64,000 bases of DNA from Aspergillus flavus (lineage: Eukaryota > Ascomycota > Eurotiomycetes > Eurotiales > Aspergillaceae). A model generated the notes under the pieces. That model was not told the origin of the DNA. It ran no database searches and worked only from the letters and a program-made list of their open reading frames with translations. Below, piece after piece: positions 1 to 10,120 of this stretch (positions are counted from its first letter, which is position 1; each line of letters begins with the position of its first letter). The translations under genes were made by a program, and so were the position numbers. Location of the stretch: NCBI RefSeq assembly GCF_009017415.1, contig NC_092406.1, positions 5,270,001 through 5,334,000 of the forward strand, written 5' to 3'.

Positions 1-2
1 AT

Positions 3-323
3 CAGGCTGTCGCTGTGGCACGGTATTTCGCCGGTCGGAATGCAAAGGCTTTGCCTAGTCCGCAGGAGCAGGATCTGTGGGAGGTCGAGCGGTTGAAGTA
101 TAAGGGTCCGAGTTCCCTCTTCCATGAGATTAAGCCTGACTTCAAGGAGTATTTTGATTTCCTCCGGGACTTAGCGGGCCCGCCTGCGCCGGGGACAACT
201 GCTTATGAGCTGCCGCCGTGGGATGATAAATGGGCTGAGTTGGGATTCGGGGTTTTGGGTCTGAAAGATCAATACTGGAGATCTTTGAAAGCTGCTGCCG
301 AACAAGTGAGGGCCAAGTTGTAG
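3..323 (+). CDS. Flavin-containing monooxygenase, C-terminal end (5' truncated by window edge)
   Basis: The reading frame is open from the first bases and ends with TAG at 321-323, so only the last roughly 106 residues are present. It begins in mid-protein with QAVAVARYFAGR and runs through LPSPQEQDLWEVERL, a charged helix, to a tail ending EQVRAKL. This resembles the C-terminal cap of fungal FMO-type (dimethylaniline monooxygenase-like) enzymes, which oxygenate N or S atoms using FAD and NADPH. The FAD- and NADPH-binding motifs would lie upstream of the window and cannot be checked, so the family call rests on the tail only. No intron is seen in the visible part. The next gene starts about 530 bp downstream on the same strand. 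Confidence 0.6.
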   Translation, partial: QAVAVARYFAGRNAKALPSPQEQDLWEVERLKYKGPSSLFHEIKPDFKEYFDFLRDLAGPPAPGTTAYELPPWDDKWAELGFGVLGLKDQYWRSLKAAAEQVRAKL

Positions 324-855
324 GGATATGTATATATAGCCATGTGAGATGGATTTGGATGTGCTAGAACCGTTGCTAAATTAGAAGTCGACAATCTGCT
401 GAGATATCGGATTTCTGCAAAGGCAAGACAAAATTTTCAGTTGCCCTTTGAATGCCAAATAAGTAGCCAACAAGCCTCTGGCAGTCAGCATCAGCAACCT
501 CAATGGCCATGCCACGACAACAACAACAATTCCCCACTAAACGAAAACCAGGTACAGGGACTACTTACTACATACATCGCAAACCCACCAATCAAAAACA
601 CACCAAATCTACAAGAAAAACGAACCAATCGAATAATTCCGCGCGGGGCGAACCAAACAAAACCTAAATTCAATCCAAAAGTAAAAAACCAGTGGAACAC
701 TCCAAACGAACCAATCTTTAACGTCGGATTTCTTATCACCCCAATCCGTAACATTTATCATTATCACCATCCCACTTTACCGCAACCTCCCAGAGTACTC
801 AACAACCACAACAACAACCACCTCGTCCTCGAACCTACTTCCCACCAAAGCCACA

Positions 856-1443
856 ATGGACAAATACACAAAAGCCCTCGAGCTAATCGACGCCGCGCAC
901 GCGCAAGACCCCAAAACCATCACCCCTCCGGACTCCCCCATACCAATTCCCTACGAACTCCACTACGCCAACAAAATGACCAAATACCTTTCCCTGCGCT
1001 GTCCCTCCGCGCCAGACACCCTCCGTCTCGCTATTCGTGCCCAGCATCTCAAGCGCTGGGAGGTGCCGCGGTCTTCGTATCCTATGACCAAAATCGGGTA
1101 TCATTCCTGGCGGAGTGGATTGCAGAAGAGGCAGGCGGAGATCGCGGAGGGGATTTGTTTGGAGGCGGGCTATTCGGCGGAGGAGGCGGGGAGGGTGGCG
1201 GCGTTGGTGAGGAAGGAGGGTTTGAAGAGTGATTCGGAGACACAGGTGTTGGAAGATGTGGCTTGTTTGGTGTTTTTGGATGATCAGTTTGAGGAGTTTG
1301 AGAAGGGGTATGAGGAGGAGAAGGTCTTGGGGATCTTGAGGAAGACGTGGGCTAAGATGTCGGATGAGGGGCGCAATTTGGCTTTGAAGATTGACATGTC
1401 TGAGAGGGCGAAGGACTTGGTTGGGAAGGCTTTGAAAGGCTAA
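856..1443 (+). CDS. DUF4202 family protein (195 aa)
   Basis: A single uninterrupted exon of 195 codons starts at an ATG preceded by a CA-rich leader and ends in TAA. The protein has a short helical N-terminus (MDKYTKALELIDAAHAQDP). This is followed by a core with AIRAQHLKRWEVPRS and YHSWRSGLQKRQAEIA, and then by LEDVACLVFLDDQFEEF. These conserved His, Arg and Asp positions are typical of DUF4202, a small HD-like all-helical family in bacteria and fungi. Its biochemical role is not established, and some members have been annotated as glutamyl-tRNA synthetase-related without proof. Length is normal for the family and the frame looks intact. The gene converges on the ccc1 gene 190 bp away. A longer overlapping frame (441-1232) has low-complexity composition and was rejected. 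Confidence 0.85.
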   Translation: MDKYTKALELIDAAHAQDPKTITPPDSPIPIPYELHYANKMTKYLSLRCPSAPDTLRLAIRAQHLKRWEVPRSSYPMTKIGYHSWRSGLQKRQAEIAEGICLEAGYSAEEAGRVAALVRKEGLKSDSETQVLEDVACLVFLDDQFEEFEKGYEEEKVLGILRKTWAKMSDEGRNLALKIDMSERAKDLVGKALKG

Positions 1444-1634
1444 ATTTATGCTTTCTCTTATTATTGTATATAATGTTGTTCAATGGTATGTTCTTCAAGT
1501 GGAGATGTTATATTGTGATGTCTATTGGATATTATGCGTTTATTAGTAGAATCGAGTATCATCATTAATTTTCCCCTCCTGAACGCCCGTCGCTGTCTAT
1601 TATGCCCATAAAATCAAGAAACGACCAAAGATAC

Positions 1635-2656
1635 TCAAGCACCACCACCGAACATCCTTAGCAGAGCAATCGCAGCTCCCGCCGCGACACCACCAACAAA
1701 GCACATCTGCACTCCACCCTTAATGCCCGCAGCAATGTTCTCTCTTCCCTGCCACCCTCTTACCACACACGTCTTGACATACCCAAAGGCCAGCAACGTA
1801 ATTGCCATCACCCCAATACTCCAGTAAAGAGCGACAATAACTTGACTGAAGATGAAGTACGGTATAAGCGGAATAAATCCACCAACAAAGTAACCCAGCG
1901 CAAGCGTAATAGCCGAGATCCAAGCTTGGTTACAATCCGGCTCGGACTCCTTATGATAAAACGTGATGAGGAAGTCTAGAAGTCGGTCATGAGAGGCGTG
2001 CAGTGAGGTATTAATCTGAGAAATGGCTTCTTCCGGGAGTGCATATGTAGAAAAGATATCGTGGACAATCATAGATGTTTCGGAGGGAGATGTTTCAATG
2101 AGTTCTTTTGTTTCGCGCACTGTTGTTTCATATGATTCTCTATTTGTCAGCTTTCGTTAGCATGCTGCGATCCTATTGTAACTTAATATTCTATAAGGAA
2201 AAACTTACGCTTCGCTCTTCGCCCCGACGTAGCCGCCCAGGCCCATAGATATAGCACCGGCTGCTAGTTCGGCGAGACCGCCTAGGACGACAACTTTTGT
2301 GTTTCCAAACGCTGAGAGACCGGCGCTCAGTGCGAATGGGACGGTGAGTCCGTCCGAAAGACCTAGGATGGCGTCCGACACGATGCGCGGGTTGATCCTT
2401 GAGCGCGAACTGCTGGTGCTCCCCGACTCGGAAGTAGGAGATGAAGGACGGAAGGTGCTGTAGGATCGTTGCGATTCAATGTCATCCTGGTCGCTGTTGA
2501 GAGTGGAGTCGTCTGGTGCGAGTAAGGGTTTTCCTGAGCACAAATCAGCTTTTATTCTCATCCCCAAGTGATTGTGGATGAAGACGTACCAAGTTTACCG
2601 GCGGAACGCTTATCTTGACCAGGAAATAATTTTTGTTTCAGGAATAACAGCGCCAT
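1635..2656 (-). CDS. ccc1: Vacuolar iron/manganese transporter, Ccc1/VIT family
   Basis: Three exons on the minus strand: 2656..2590, 2533..2209 and 2139..1635, with introns of 56 and 69 bp and good GT/AG borders. The first exon encodes a short start (MALLFLKQKLFPGQDKRSAG). Exon 2 carries an acidic Ser-rich stretch and then the first VIT helix (SDAILGLSDGLTVPFALSAG), with its Asp/Gly-rich metal path. The exon 2-3 junction restores AKSEAESYETT, the conserved end of VIT helix 2. Exon 3 has the cytosolic metal-binding helices and the last three membrane helices. Ccc1 proteins move Fe2+ and Mn2+ into the vacuole to detoxify and store them. Fungal homologues are commonly controlled by the iron regulator HapX with the CCAAT complex. 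The upstream region holds CCAAT and TGACGTCA (separate entry). Confidence 0.9.
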
Positions 2657-2787
2657 GGTGATGTGTTGTTGAAGGAAGAGAGTACGAGGATGATAGCGAA
2701 GTATGAGAAACGCTTTTTTTTTTCTTTACAATGTCGATCCGATTGACGAAAGAGGAAGGAAGTAAGCAAAAATGCCGGCAGTGGCAC

Positions 2788-2818
2788 TGACGTCAGGTCG
2801 GCAGATATATGGCCCAAT
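2788..2818. promoter_or_regulatory. CRE-type palindrome TGACGTCA and CCAAT box upstream of ccc1
   Basis: A perfect 8-bp palindrome TGACGTCA lies at 2788-2795, and CCAAT on the plus strand lies at 2814-2818, about 130-160 bp upstream of the ccc1 ATG. TGACGTCA is a typical bZIP/CREB-ATF site and CCAAT binds the Hap complex. Known HapX targets use a CCAAT box plus an adjacent bZIP half-site. The order and spacing here do not exactly match that published layout, so only a candidate regulatory region is claimed. Confidence 0.35.
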
Positions 2819-2879
2819 CTAGACTTCCGCCGTGTATAAGCTTCCAATTATCCAGCACACAGTGAGCCTTTACAAAGGA

Positions 2880-3890
2880 GGATGGATTAAATAGCAATGG
2901 ATGATCGATGAGGAAGACTCTTTCTGAGGCCTAGCTCTTTCTTATTTATAAGAGATCCATCACCTCCTGGTAAAAATCTTACATTCTTCTATTCCAAAAC
3001 ACACGGCCCAGGTCTCCCTGCGGGCCGGCCAATCACATCTCCGTTAATAGTCAGCCCTCGAAGATCCTTTCTCCAATCTAAAATGGACAGTGCGACAGCG
3101 GTCCAGGCTTTGCGAATGGAGTCACGGTGATTGGCGCGATGTCTGGGCTGATTACAATTAGGGGGATTGTGAGTGGTGGATGCTTGGAAGAAGGTTCTTT
3201 GGCTGCAGGCCTCAGACTGGACGATGATGTCGGTTTGCCGTCGGACTCGGAATTACTCTGGAATATACCGAGACTATAGGAGATTGACCGTTAGGCAAAC
3301 TTACATGTACGCCTTTTTATTGGATCTCCTGGTAGCTCTTGGTTTGCTCGCTCTTAACCAAGCTCGGTCATTGTCATGTCGGAGATATGCCTCCAGGCCG
3401 CTTCAAGCCTCAGTTGAAATCGCCTCTGGGCTTGTGCTCACCAATGACGCGCTTGACGTGCTGTGCATCTAAAAAGCAGGAGTGGCGTCACGGACGTGCA
3501 TGACGCGAGCATTGGAGTCGATGGTGTAGCCAGATAAAAAGTATGCTGAAGAAACTGGCACTGCCATATTGTGCCAATGCAATCTCCAGAATGCTATGGA
3601 TGACATCAAGAATAAACATTTTTCTGTCTCAGAGATGTACTACATAGTCGGAGATTTTTTACCTCATGAAATAGAGGCATTTTGCCCATTTAGCAGTCTA
3701 ATGTCAATACCAAGATCGAACATTGCATGCTAATACTCTATTGACTAGCTGCGCTACATGCTTAACTACTCTTATTCATACAGTATTCTAACAAAGCACG
3801 CTACATACAGAACAAAATTGTGTTAATATATTACTGTTATTTCAAAACACCACAACTACTATTCATATCGTGAGCGCAAGAACTGCTGGG
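2880..3890. other. Intergenic, no supported gene
   Basis: About 1 kb between ccc1 and the next minus-strand ORF. The only open frame of note (3173-3472 plus, 99 codons) has no recognisable domain or homologue-like motif and was not accepted. A possible tRNA-derived relic with A-box- and B-box-like sequences lies at 3705-3770 on the minus strand and is described under findings. Confidence 0.5.
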
Positions 3891-3893
3891 AAA

Positions 3894-4325
3894 TCATGAA
3901 GGAAAGCTCGTCGGCTCAGTGAGGATCCTCCCTGCCCTCGAGCGTCTGATGTAAGCAACAAAAACAGGGTACGTCTGCGTCGCGTTCATAGAGCGATCTC
4001 GCCCCTCTCTTTCGTGAATCGCATCGAGCGCCACGGGCTGAAGGACATCTCGCACTAGCCGAGTCACCTCAGCACTTCCTATCTGCAGCTGCGCCGGGTT
4101 CGAGCTCAGGGAATCATTCCGCAGCTTACGGATTCGTGTCTCAACGTTATCGAGGAAGCTGTCGGCAGTCTCGCTATCTCTAACGTGAAGTGTGACCGTT
4201 CCGATCTGCTCACGCGCCTGCTCTGTGGCTCCGCCGCGGCGGAAGGTGGTAGCGGAAGATGGGGTTGTGAAGTTGAAGCGTTCGATGGTGCCGTTCTCGG
4301 GTAGGAGATGAAGACCATGGATCAT
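3894..4325 (-). CDS. Hypothetical protein, 143 aa
   Basis: Single-exon ORF that I do not recognise. It starts MIHGLHLLPENGTIERFNF and has a central stretch EQAREQIGTVTLHVRDSE followed by a helix rich in Arg and Asn. It ends with a basic segment AYIRRSRAGRIL. The start at 4325 is supported by TATAAATA on the minus strand (about 4384-4391), some 60 bp upstream. There is also no AG acceptor between the in-frame TAA upstream and this ATG, which excludes an extra 5' exon nearby. The codons just upstream of the ATG would encode a hydrophobic segment, but no start codon precedes them. Two overlapping frames in the same interval are shadows. Real but uncharacterised is my best guess. Confidence 0.45.
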   Translation of the reverse strand: MIHGLHLLPENGTIERFNFTTPSSATTFRRGGATEQAREQIGTVTLHVRDSETADSFLDNVETRIRKLRNDSLSSNPAQLQIGSAEVTRLVRDVLQPVALDAIHEREGRDRSMNATQTYPVFVAYIRRSRAGRILTEPTSFPS

Positions 4326-4845
4326 GGCACCAAAGTTGCCAATAACAAGGAGTGCCAGAAGGAGTGGTGGAAGGGGTGAATGTATTTATAAGATGGGTAA
4401 GCATGATTATGTGAGTTAAAGATTGTTAAATGAAGAGATATTGATTCTTTGATTTACCTTGTAACTTGCCAAGGGTCAGGAAAGAAACCTACATCCAAGT
4501 GACTTAAATACCAGGACATAAAGGACACTAGTAGGCACACCGTTTTTATGTCAGCATTCTTTCATTGGACACAGTCTTGTCATTCTCGAACTCTTTGTTT
4601 CTCAAGCTAAATCAGCTCAGTCACGATTCATCGAAGCCCCAAAAGGGGTTTGGCTTTTTAGAAACTACGCAAAGTGGGCCACGAATAGCAGTGCTATCTT
4701 TATAGAGAACTGAAGGCTAAGCCGAACTGACATAAGAATGCATTAAGATATGATAATGAATGGGATATATCTAAGGCGATTTGTATAATAAAGAGACATT
4801 TTCCTTTCTTCGGATGCGGATAATGAGAACAGGCAAAATTGAATC

Positions 4846-5436
4846 TCACAGCGCAATAGCAAGGCCAAGGATACCAGCAGCACCGGCCAAGCCAACTGCA
4901 ACAGCACCAGTAGGGGCAGCACCAGCCTCCGAAGTAGAAGACTTGGAGTCAGAGCCAGAAGTGCCGGTCGCCTTAGGTCCACTGGTGGCGGTGGAGTCGC
5001 CGGTCTTCTGCGCACCGGTGGCCTGCGCGTCGGTTTGGTAGGCAGTGGAGATGTAGGTCTTGACATCGCCGGGGAGGCTCTTGTACCAGTCGGGATAGTG
5101 GCCGGCACTGATCTCACTGGCAAAGGATGATCGAGAAGCGGCGTTCCCCATATCCTGGAGTAGAGAGGCAGGGACAGCAGTCATGAGCACCGACATGATG
5201 GAAGGGGGAGGCGTGTTGATCGAAGGCATATTGGTTGGCATGCCTTCGGGCATATCTGTCTGGGTAGCACTTTCGTGGGTCAGCAGTAAATCTAACTTTC
5301 TGGTCGGCATCAGCACTTACAGGCTTTCAAGCTGGTCAATGTACGACTGGGCGCTGTCCGTGTCCCCTGGCTGGGCTTCAGGGGCAGCGAGGGCTGTGGC
5401 AGCCAAAATAAGGAAGGGAAGCGTCTTGAACTGCAT
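4846..5436 (-). CDS. Predicted GPI-anchored secreted protein, 179 aa
   Basis: Two exons, 5436..5321 and 5269..4846, flank a 51-bp intron. Exon 1 encodes a signal peptide (MQFKTLPFLILAATALAAPE) missed if only long ORFs are considered. The mature part contains a short conserved-looking module with PDWYKSLPGDVKTYIST (around residue 95). A Ser/Thr/Gly-rich linker follows, and then a C-terminal hydrophobic tail (VAVGLAGAAGILGLAIAL) directly after small residues, the classic GPI-attachment arrangement. There are no cysteines in the visible mature sequence. Function is unknown; similar small Ser/Thr-rich GPI proteins of Aspergillus reside in the plasma membrane or cell wall. Assignment rests on architecture only. 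Confidence 0.75.
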
Positions 5437-5449
5437 TGTTATGTGGTAA

Positions 5450-6780
5450 AAGGAACGTTGGGAAATAAAGAGGGTATTATAGATGAAGTTTTTGGTTCAA
5501 GCAAAAGATGAAGTATGTCCTGTTAAACTTAATGAACGAAAGGAGTGAATGAGCGTTTGAAGATCCTGTTCTTTATGGCGACCCCCAATGATTTATATTC
5601 CCCCGAGACATGAATTGTGGAAGCACATGAGTGTACAATCAAACTTCTCAACATTCAGATGGCTTTTCCAAAAGTGGTATCACTCTCGCGCTATACGTCT
5701 CCCGTGGGTAGTGATCAACGCTCCAAGCAACTACTGCTCGTGTTTAAACTCGAGATTAGCATCTCTAACATCTGTCTCAAGCCGAGCCCTAGAATAGACG
5801 TCTTTTCGAGGTTCAGGGACCAAACGAAATCCATTCTGGAGATGCTTTTCCGCGGATCAGCGTAGATCCACAGCCAAAAGGGGCTGGTACAGTGGGATGA
5901 GGCTCATCATCTCGTATTGCGGAAATGAAGGATCTTGGGTTCCAACCAACTGCAGTTGTACTAGTCGACGTATAAACTCTCGTCGAACTAGCCTGTTAGG
6001 ACAAGATCGAGTCAAGAAGATCTGCGTCAGGAACAGGAATAGCACAGCGTGGGTCTCGCGGCGCACACCACCACAAAAATATTGGGAACGCGGTAACAGT
6101 CAAGCAACTTGCGTCTTGGACCCCTTTTTGATAAAGATCCATAACTGCTCGTGTTGAAATTATCGAGGAAAAGAGAAGGTTGGGATGTCTCCCATTCGAT
6201 ACCCCTGATCTTGCTAGTAGTTGTTCGAATAAGCCCCGAGCCAATAATGCCGGCTCATTCAAACGGAAATACGAGGGACCACTTGGACCACACTTTAGAT
6301 TTGCCGGTTCACTTCTCTTTAGAATTCAACTGTGGGTTTTGCTTTTTGCTTCATTCTCTTTGTCTTCTCCATCTTTGATCAAATCCTGGACTTTCTCAAT
6401 CCCCAGCTAATTCAATCATAGTCAGTTTTCTATTTTTATTATTTCTTTTTCTTTTGAAATGTGATTAACAACCAGTCTGTTATATATCTTGTACCCAGAT
6501 TACGCCCAACTCGTGCTCCTCAGCCACAAAGATACTCAATTGATAGCCAAGATACATACATACCACAAAGTAAGGACTCCATGCATTGAGTATTACTCAT
6601 CGTATTCTAGACTACTCCAAAACTCAGCACATAGACAAACAATACGAACCTCGTCTAAGGGTGATTCAGAGGCGGCAAAGCGGGGTTTTCGCATTTGATG
6701 TTCCTGGCACTTATGTAAGCCCACGCTTCCCGCTCAACTAAACCATCAGCCAATCAGACTGCTCAGATTTATCTTTTGAA
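5450..6780. other. Intergenic, no supported protein gene
   Basis: About 1.3 kb upstream of the U6 gene. Several 60-90 codon frames overlap each other on both strands, none with a family-like motif or splice-consistent extension. AT-rich sequence approaches the U6 TATA box. I see nothing else in it. Confidence 0.5.
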
Positions 6781-6783
6781 GGG

Positions 6784-6790
6784 TATATAA
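6784..6790 (+). promoter_or_regulatory. TATA box of the U6 gene
   Basis: TATATAA lies about 25 bp upstream of the inferred U6 5' end at 6811, the spacing expected for a Pol III type promoter with an upstream TATA box. Confidence 0.75.
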
Positions 6791-6810
6791 ATCATTGTAA
6801 AGAAGAACAA

Positions 6811-6911
6811 GTGCCTTCGGGCATTTGGTCAATTTGAAACGATACAGAGAAGATTAGCATGGCCCCTGCACTAAGGATGACACGCTCAATCAAAGAGAAG
6901 CTACCAGTTTT
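6811..6911 (+). ncRNA. U6: U6 spliceosomal snRNA
   Basis: The sequence begins with the 5' hairpin GTGCCTTCGGGCA and contains the almost invariant U6 core: GATACAGAGAAGATTAGCAT followed by GGCCCCTGC and AAGGATGACACGC. ACAGAGA pairs with the 5' splice site and the following AGC triad contributes to the catalytic core of the spliceosome. The RNA ends at a T-run (6908-6916), the Pol III terminator. No intron interrupts the core, unlike U6 of some other fungi. A TATA box lies upstream and a B-box-like element downstream (separate entries), the same arrangement as yeast SNR6. It is too short and non-coding to appear as an ORF. Confidence 0.97.
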
Positions 6912-6916
6912 TTTTT
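6908..6916 (+). terminator. Pol III T-run terminator of U6
   Basis: Nine consecutive T residues immediately follow the U6 sequence, sufficient for Pol III termination. Confidence 0.85.
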
Positions 6917-6987
6917 GAGCATTTATCAGCTTGATATAGAGGTAGGAATGTATGGAGGTGCAGAATGGCTATTTTGTTATTGGAGCG

Positions 6988-6997
6988 GGTTCGAAAC
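6988..6997 (+). promoter_or_regulatory. Downstream B box (TFIIIC site) of the U6 gene
   Basis: GGTTCGAAAC matches the tRNA-type B-box consensus GWTCRANNC and lies about 72 bp beyond the U6 terminator. Yeast SNR6 uses a B box about 120 bp past its terminator to recruit TFIIIC. No tRNA structure can be built around this element, which supports the U6-promoter reading. Inferred from sequence and position only. Confidence 0.65.
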
Positions 6998-7167
6998 GGA
7001 GGGCAGGAGACTTTTTTTAAATATGTCACGTGATATAGAGCTGCTTCCGGCAAACTTCGTACGCAGTACAAATAGTGACCTCGAGAACCAACAACTTTCT
7101 CTCTTTTACTGTTATTTAGATACTGAAATGTTTTCTTCAGTATCGGCTTCTGTTTCAATCCCCCAAC

Positions 7168-8474
7168 ATGGTTGAGGCTGCGCCAGCAATTTCATTATCC
7201 GCCTCTAACGCGGCACAATGGAACAGAGATCTCATGCTGGCATTCTAGGCCGCATTAGAGAAGAACCCAGCGGCAGACTTGATGTCGATGTTCTCTGACT
7301 CATATATTCAAGGACATCGAAACGCTAAATACGGTCAATTATCATATGCTGCGAGTATAAATTTCCAGGTACTAGACGAACTCTATGACATTTGAGCCAT
7401 GAACCGGAAGTCAATCTGTTATCTGCATTCCCAAAGAACTATTCTCGCAGGATAAGAATTGCGACCGGACCAAAGGCTGCATCACATATAGAGCAAGAGA
7501 CTGAGACAAAGGGTCTTCCGGAGTTCCGAACACGCCTCGATCTTGCAGAGATTGCTACAGTTATCTATCCATTGTCTGATAAAGTGACCGCTATGCTAGG
7601 ACAGTATTCGGGAGGATGGTTAGATAATAAGTCAATCGACGCAGAGCAATCGCTTATTGCATCCTTGAAACAACTCATTTGGGATTCACCAAAGATCTGG
7701 GAGAGTTCTGTTAGAGGTGTGGTGGTTAAGTGCAATGAGGACATTGTTGCCAAAGTTATAACAGGCAATAAGGACTATACGGAGTACACAAGTATGCAAT
7801 ACCTTGAGAAGCAGGTACCTGATATTTCTGCTCCAAGGCCCCATGGACTGATAGCATTGGGTCCTTTTCGCATTATATTTATGTCATATATTCCAGGCCA
7901 AACTTTAGCCCAAGCGTGGCCTAGTTTATCCCATAAAGAGAAGATATCGATACAACACCAGCTGGATGAGATTTTCTGTCGTCTGAGAACTATTCGACAG
8001 GATGACGGTAGTCCTTTAGGTGGGGTTAACGGAGAAGGGGCCAAAGAGCTTCGTGTTGATGAATGCACCCTGTTTAAAAATATTACAACTACCAAGGAGT
8101 TTAACAGCTTACAATTCTCTGCTCGTCACTATGGCAGCACCACTTATGTGAAGCTTCTTCGTTCTTTTCTGGAATATGACAATTCGACTTTGATACCTGG
8201 GTCAGTGTTCACCCACGGCGATGTTAGAATTAACAACATTATGGTTAAAAAGGAGCCCAGCCCCAGTGGCGAATATATTGTTACTGGGATTATTGGTTTG
8301 GAGGACAGTGGTTTCTATCTCCATTACTAAGAGTGCACCGTATTGACACGTACTTTGAGTCTGGTAGAGGAAGACGACTGGTATCTTTATCTGCCAGAGA
8401 GCATCTCACCTTCGAAATTTCCCGTGTGTTGGCTGGTTGATCGACTTTGGCAAATTCATCTCAAGACTAAATAG
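7168..8474 (+). pseudogene. Broken phosphotransferase (APH-like) gene
   Basis: A long frame (7392-8330) encodes an aminoglycoside/choline-kinase-like fold. It has a Lys strand (VAKVI), the hinge-like FMSYIPGQTLAQAWPSL, and the catalytic loop FTHGDVRINNIMV with HGD and the following Asn. Three defects are visible. The reading starts in another frame at ATG 7168, where TAG 7246-7248 interrupts it. The frame must then shift near 7390. TAA at 8328-8330 falls inside conserved coding, because translation past it continues ECTVLTRTLSL and VEEDDWYLYLPE to a natural TAG at 8472-8474. In addition the metal-binding motif, usually I-I-D-W-E-D, reads IIGLED, so the second catalytic Asp is gone. Family members phosphorylate small hydroxyl substrates; this copy is probably dead. 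Confidence 0.75.
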
Positions 8475-8971
8475 GTGCAACTTGATCTGGGAACTGAGAG
8501 TCTAAGACCCGAGACATGCTGGCGGTTTCATTTTGAGAACGCCTAAGAAGAGAGGCTTAAGACAAATGCAATGACCTGAGTCATCTGTAATAGAAGATCA
8601 TAGCTCTACGCGCTCTCTATATTTTCTAAATCACTATAGGCTAGGGGTTTGGTAAGGAATAAGCAATAAGCAGCAAGCTCGAAAACTCTGCCTTGGGCAA
8701 GCTATTCAAGCTGAGAAATGCTCGAAGGGCTTACAGTAGGGATTTCTATGTAGAGATATCACCACATTTACTTGGTTAGGGATCTTAGTCAACCTCGTGT
8801 TCTGTCACACTGGGCTAGCATTTTCCAACCACAGGCACAGCACTCTATAAACGAGATATGTGCTTTGGCAATTTATCAAAAATTCATCACAGTAAGCTGT
8901 ACAATTCTATACAAGGTCTTCTATAGACGACATGAAGAAATGTGTATAATCAAGAGCAGATCATACACGTG

Positions 8972-9211
8972 TTATTATCTCGATAAAGAGATCTATTCTT
9001 GGTAATGTCTATATTAGTCAGGAGTGAGATGAGTAACTTGGCTATATTGAGTGTCATTGGTTCAAATCACACAAGTTGCTTTTACTGTGTCGGTTATAAG
9101 CCATTAAGATATAGCTCCAGAACCAGTAATCTACTAAATATAGTCCTGCACTGCACGAAGATGTATATATCCATAGTATCCTATATGAATAGCATCATAG
9201 TATCATAGCCT
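8972..9211 (+). repeat. Diverged direct repeat, copy 1
   Basis: This segment shares ordered blocks with 10121-10473. The blocks include TCTATTCTTGGTAAT, ATATTGAG, TGGTTCAAA, AAGCCATTA, ACCAG.AATC, ACTGCACGAA and an ending rich in ATCATAG. Substitutions and small indels are scattered through it. No terminal inverted repeats or coding frame were seen. Confidence 0.7.
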
Positions 9212-10120
9212 TCACACGTTCTCAGGGGCTATAAATAGGCTGTTTGACCGGGAGTTGTTGGCCAGTGTTTCTAGTGGTACCTGATTGAACTGTAAGGTGA
9301 AGCTAACTCGGAGTTACATAGTAGCCAAACCATGAGGGACAAGGAAGTGATCCATGGCCGCGATATATTGCCAAAAAAAAATGACGAGTATTAAGCATGA
9401 GGTTGGGGCAGCCTTTCAGTTGCCGGTTTCACGAAACTCAAGAGACCTTTTTGAACAGAAGAATGAGCATATAAACGCAGAAAATAAGTTTACTGGGCGT
9501 ACTACCGATTGTGGTCTCTCATAAGGCTCGGTATATGTTCACCTGCCCATGACTGCTTCGTTATTATGCGCAGCCCAAGCTGTGCTACAGCGTATCAGGT
9601 CTAAGGAGTAATATACCAACAGTAGATACCCTCCTGGGCCTCCACTGAAGCATTATTTCTTCGAATATGAAGACGGCAGGTATGTGTCTTCGATGAGTCC
9701 CGCTGTCGCTCTAAAACAGATCTAGATTATCATCGTAGCAGTGGATAAACGCGGGAAGTTATCATAAAAAAGCCAAATGAAGCGCAGGGTTGTGATTGAG
9801 GAGACGGGGGAGGACAGATTAACTGTCGCGGAAAATGTTAAGAATCGCGCAGGACTTGCGGGCTTGAGGAGTGATTGGTGCTTTTAAGCTTGCATCATCT
9901 TTTAAATATTGAATGCAGACTAGTGACACTGATATAGAACTGCCTGACCATTCATATCCTTGCCAGATCAGGCGACTATTTGTTGAATCATTTCATTGAC
10001 TGACAACAATATGTTCTATTAAAGGCCGCGGTAACCTAAAACCATTCAACTGAACTGTACTGTTGGTGGAACGTCAGATATATCTCTCTGGGCATTTCAC
10101 AATGTGATTATCAAGTTGTC

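Noticed and set aside
441..1232. 263-codon plus-strand ORF overlapping the DUF4202 gene
   Set aside because: Low-complexity Asn/His/Pro then Gly/Glu composition; starts at a non-ATG codon and is a frame shadow of the real gene.
6988..6997. B box as part of a tRNA gene
   Set aside because: No A box or cloverleaf around it; position downstream of U6 explains it better.
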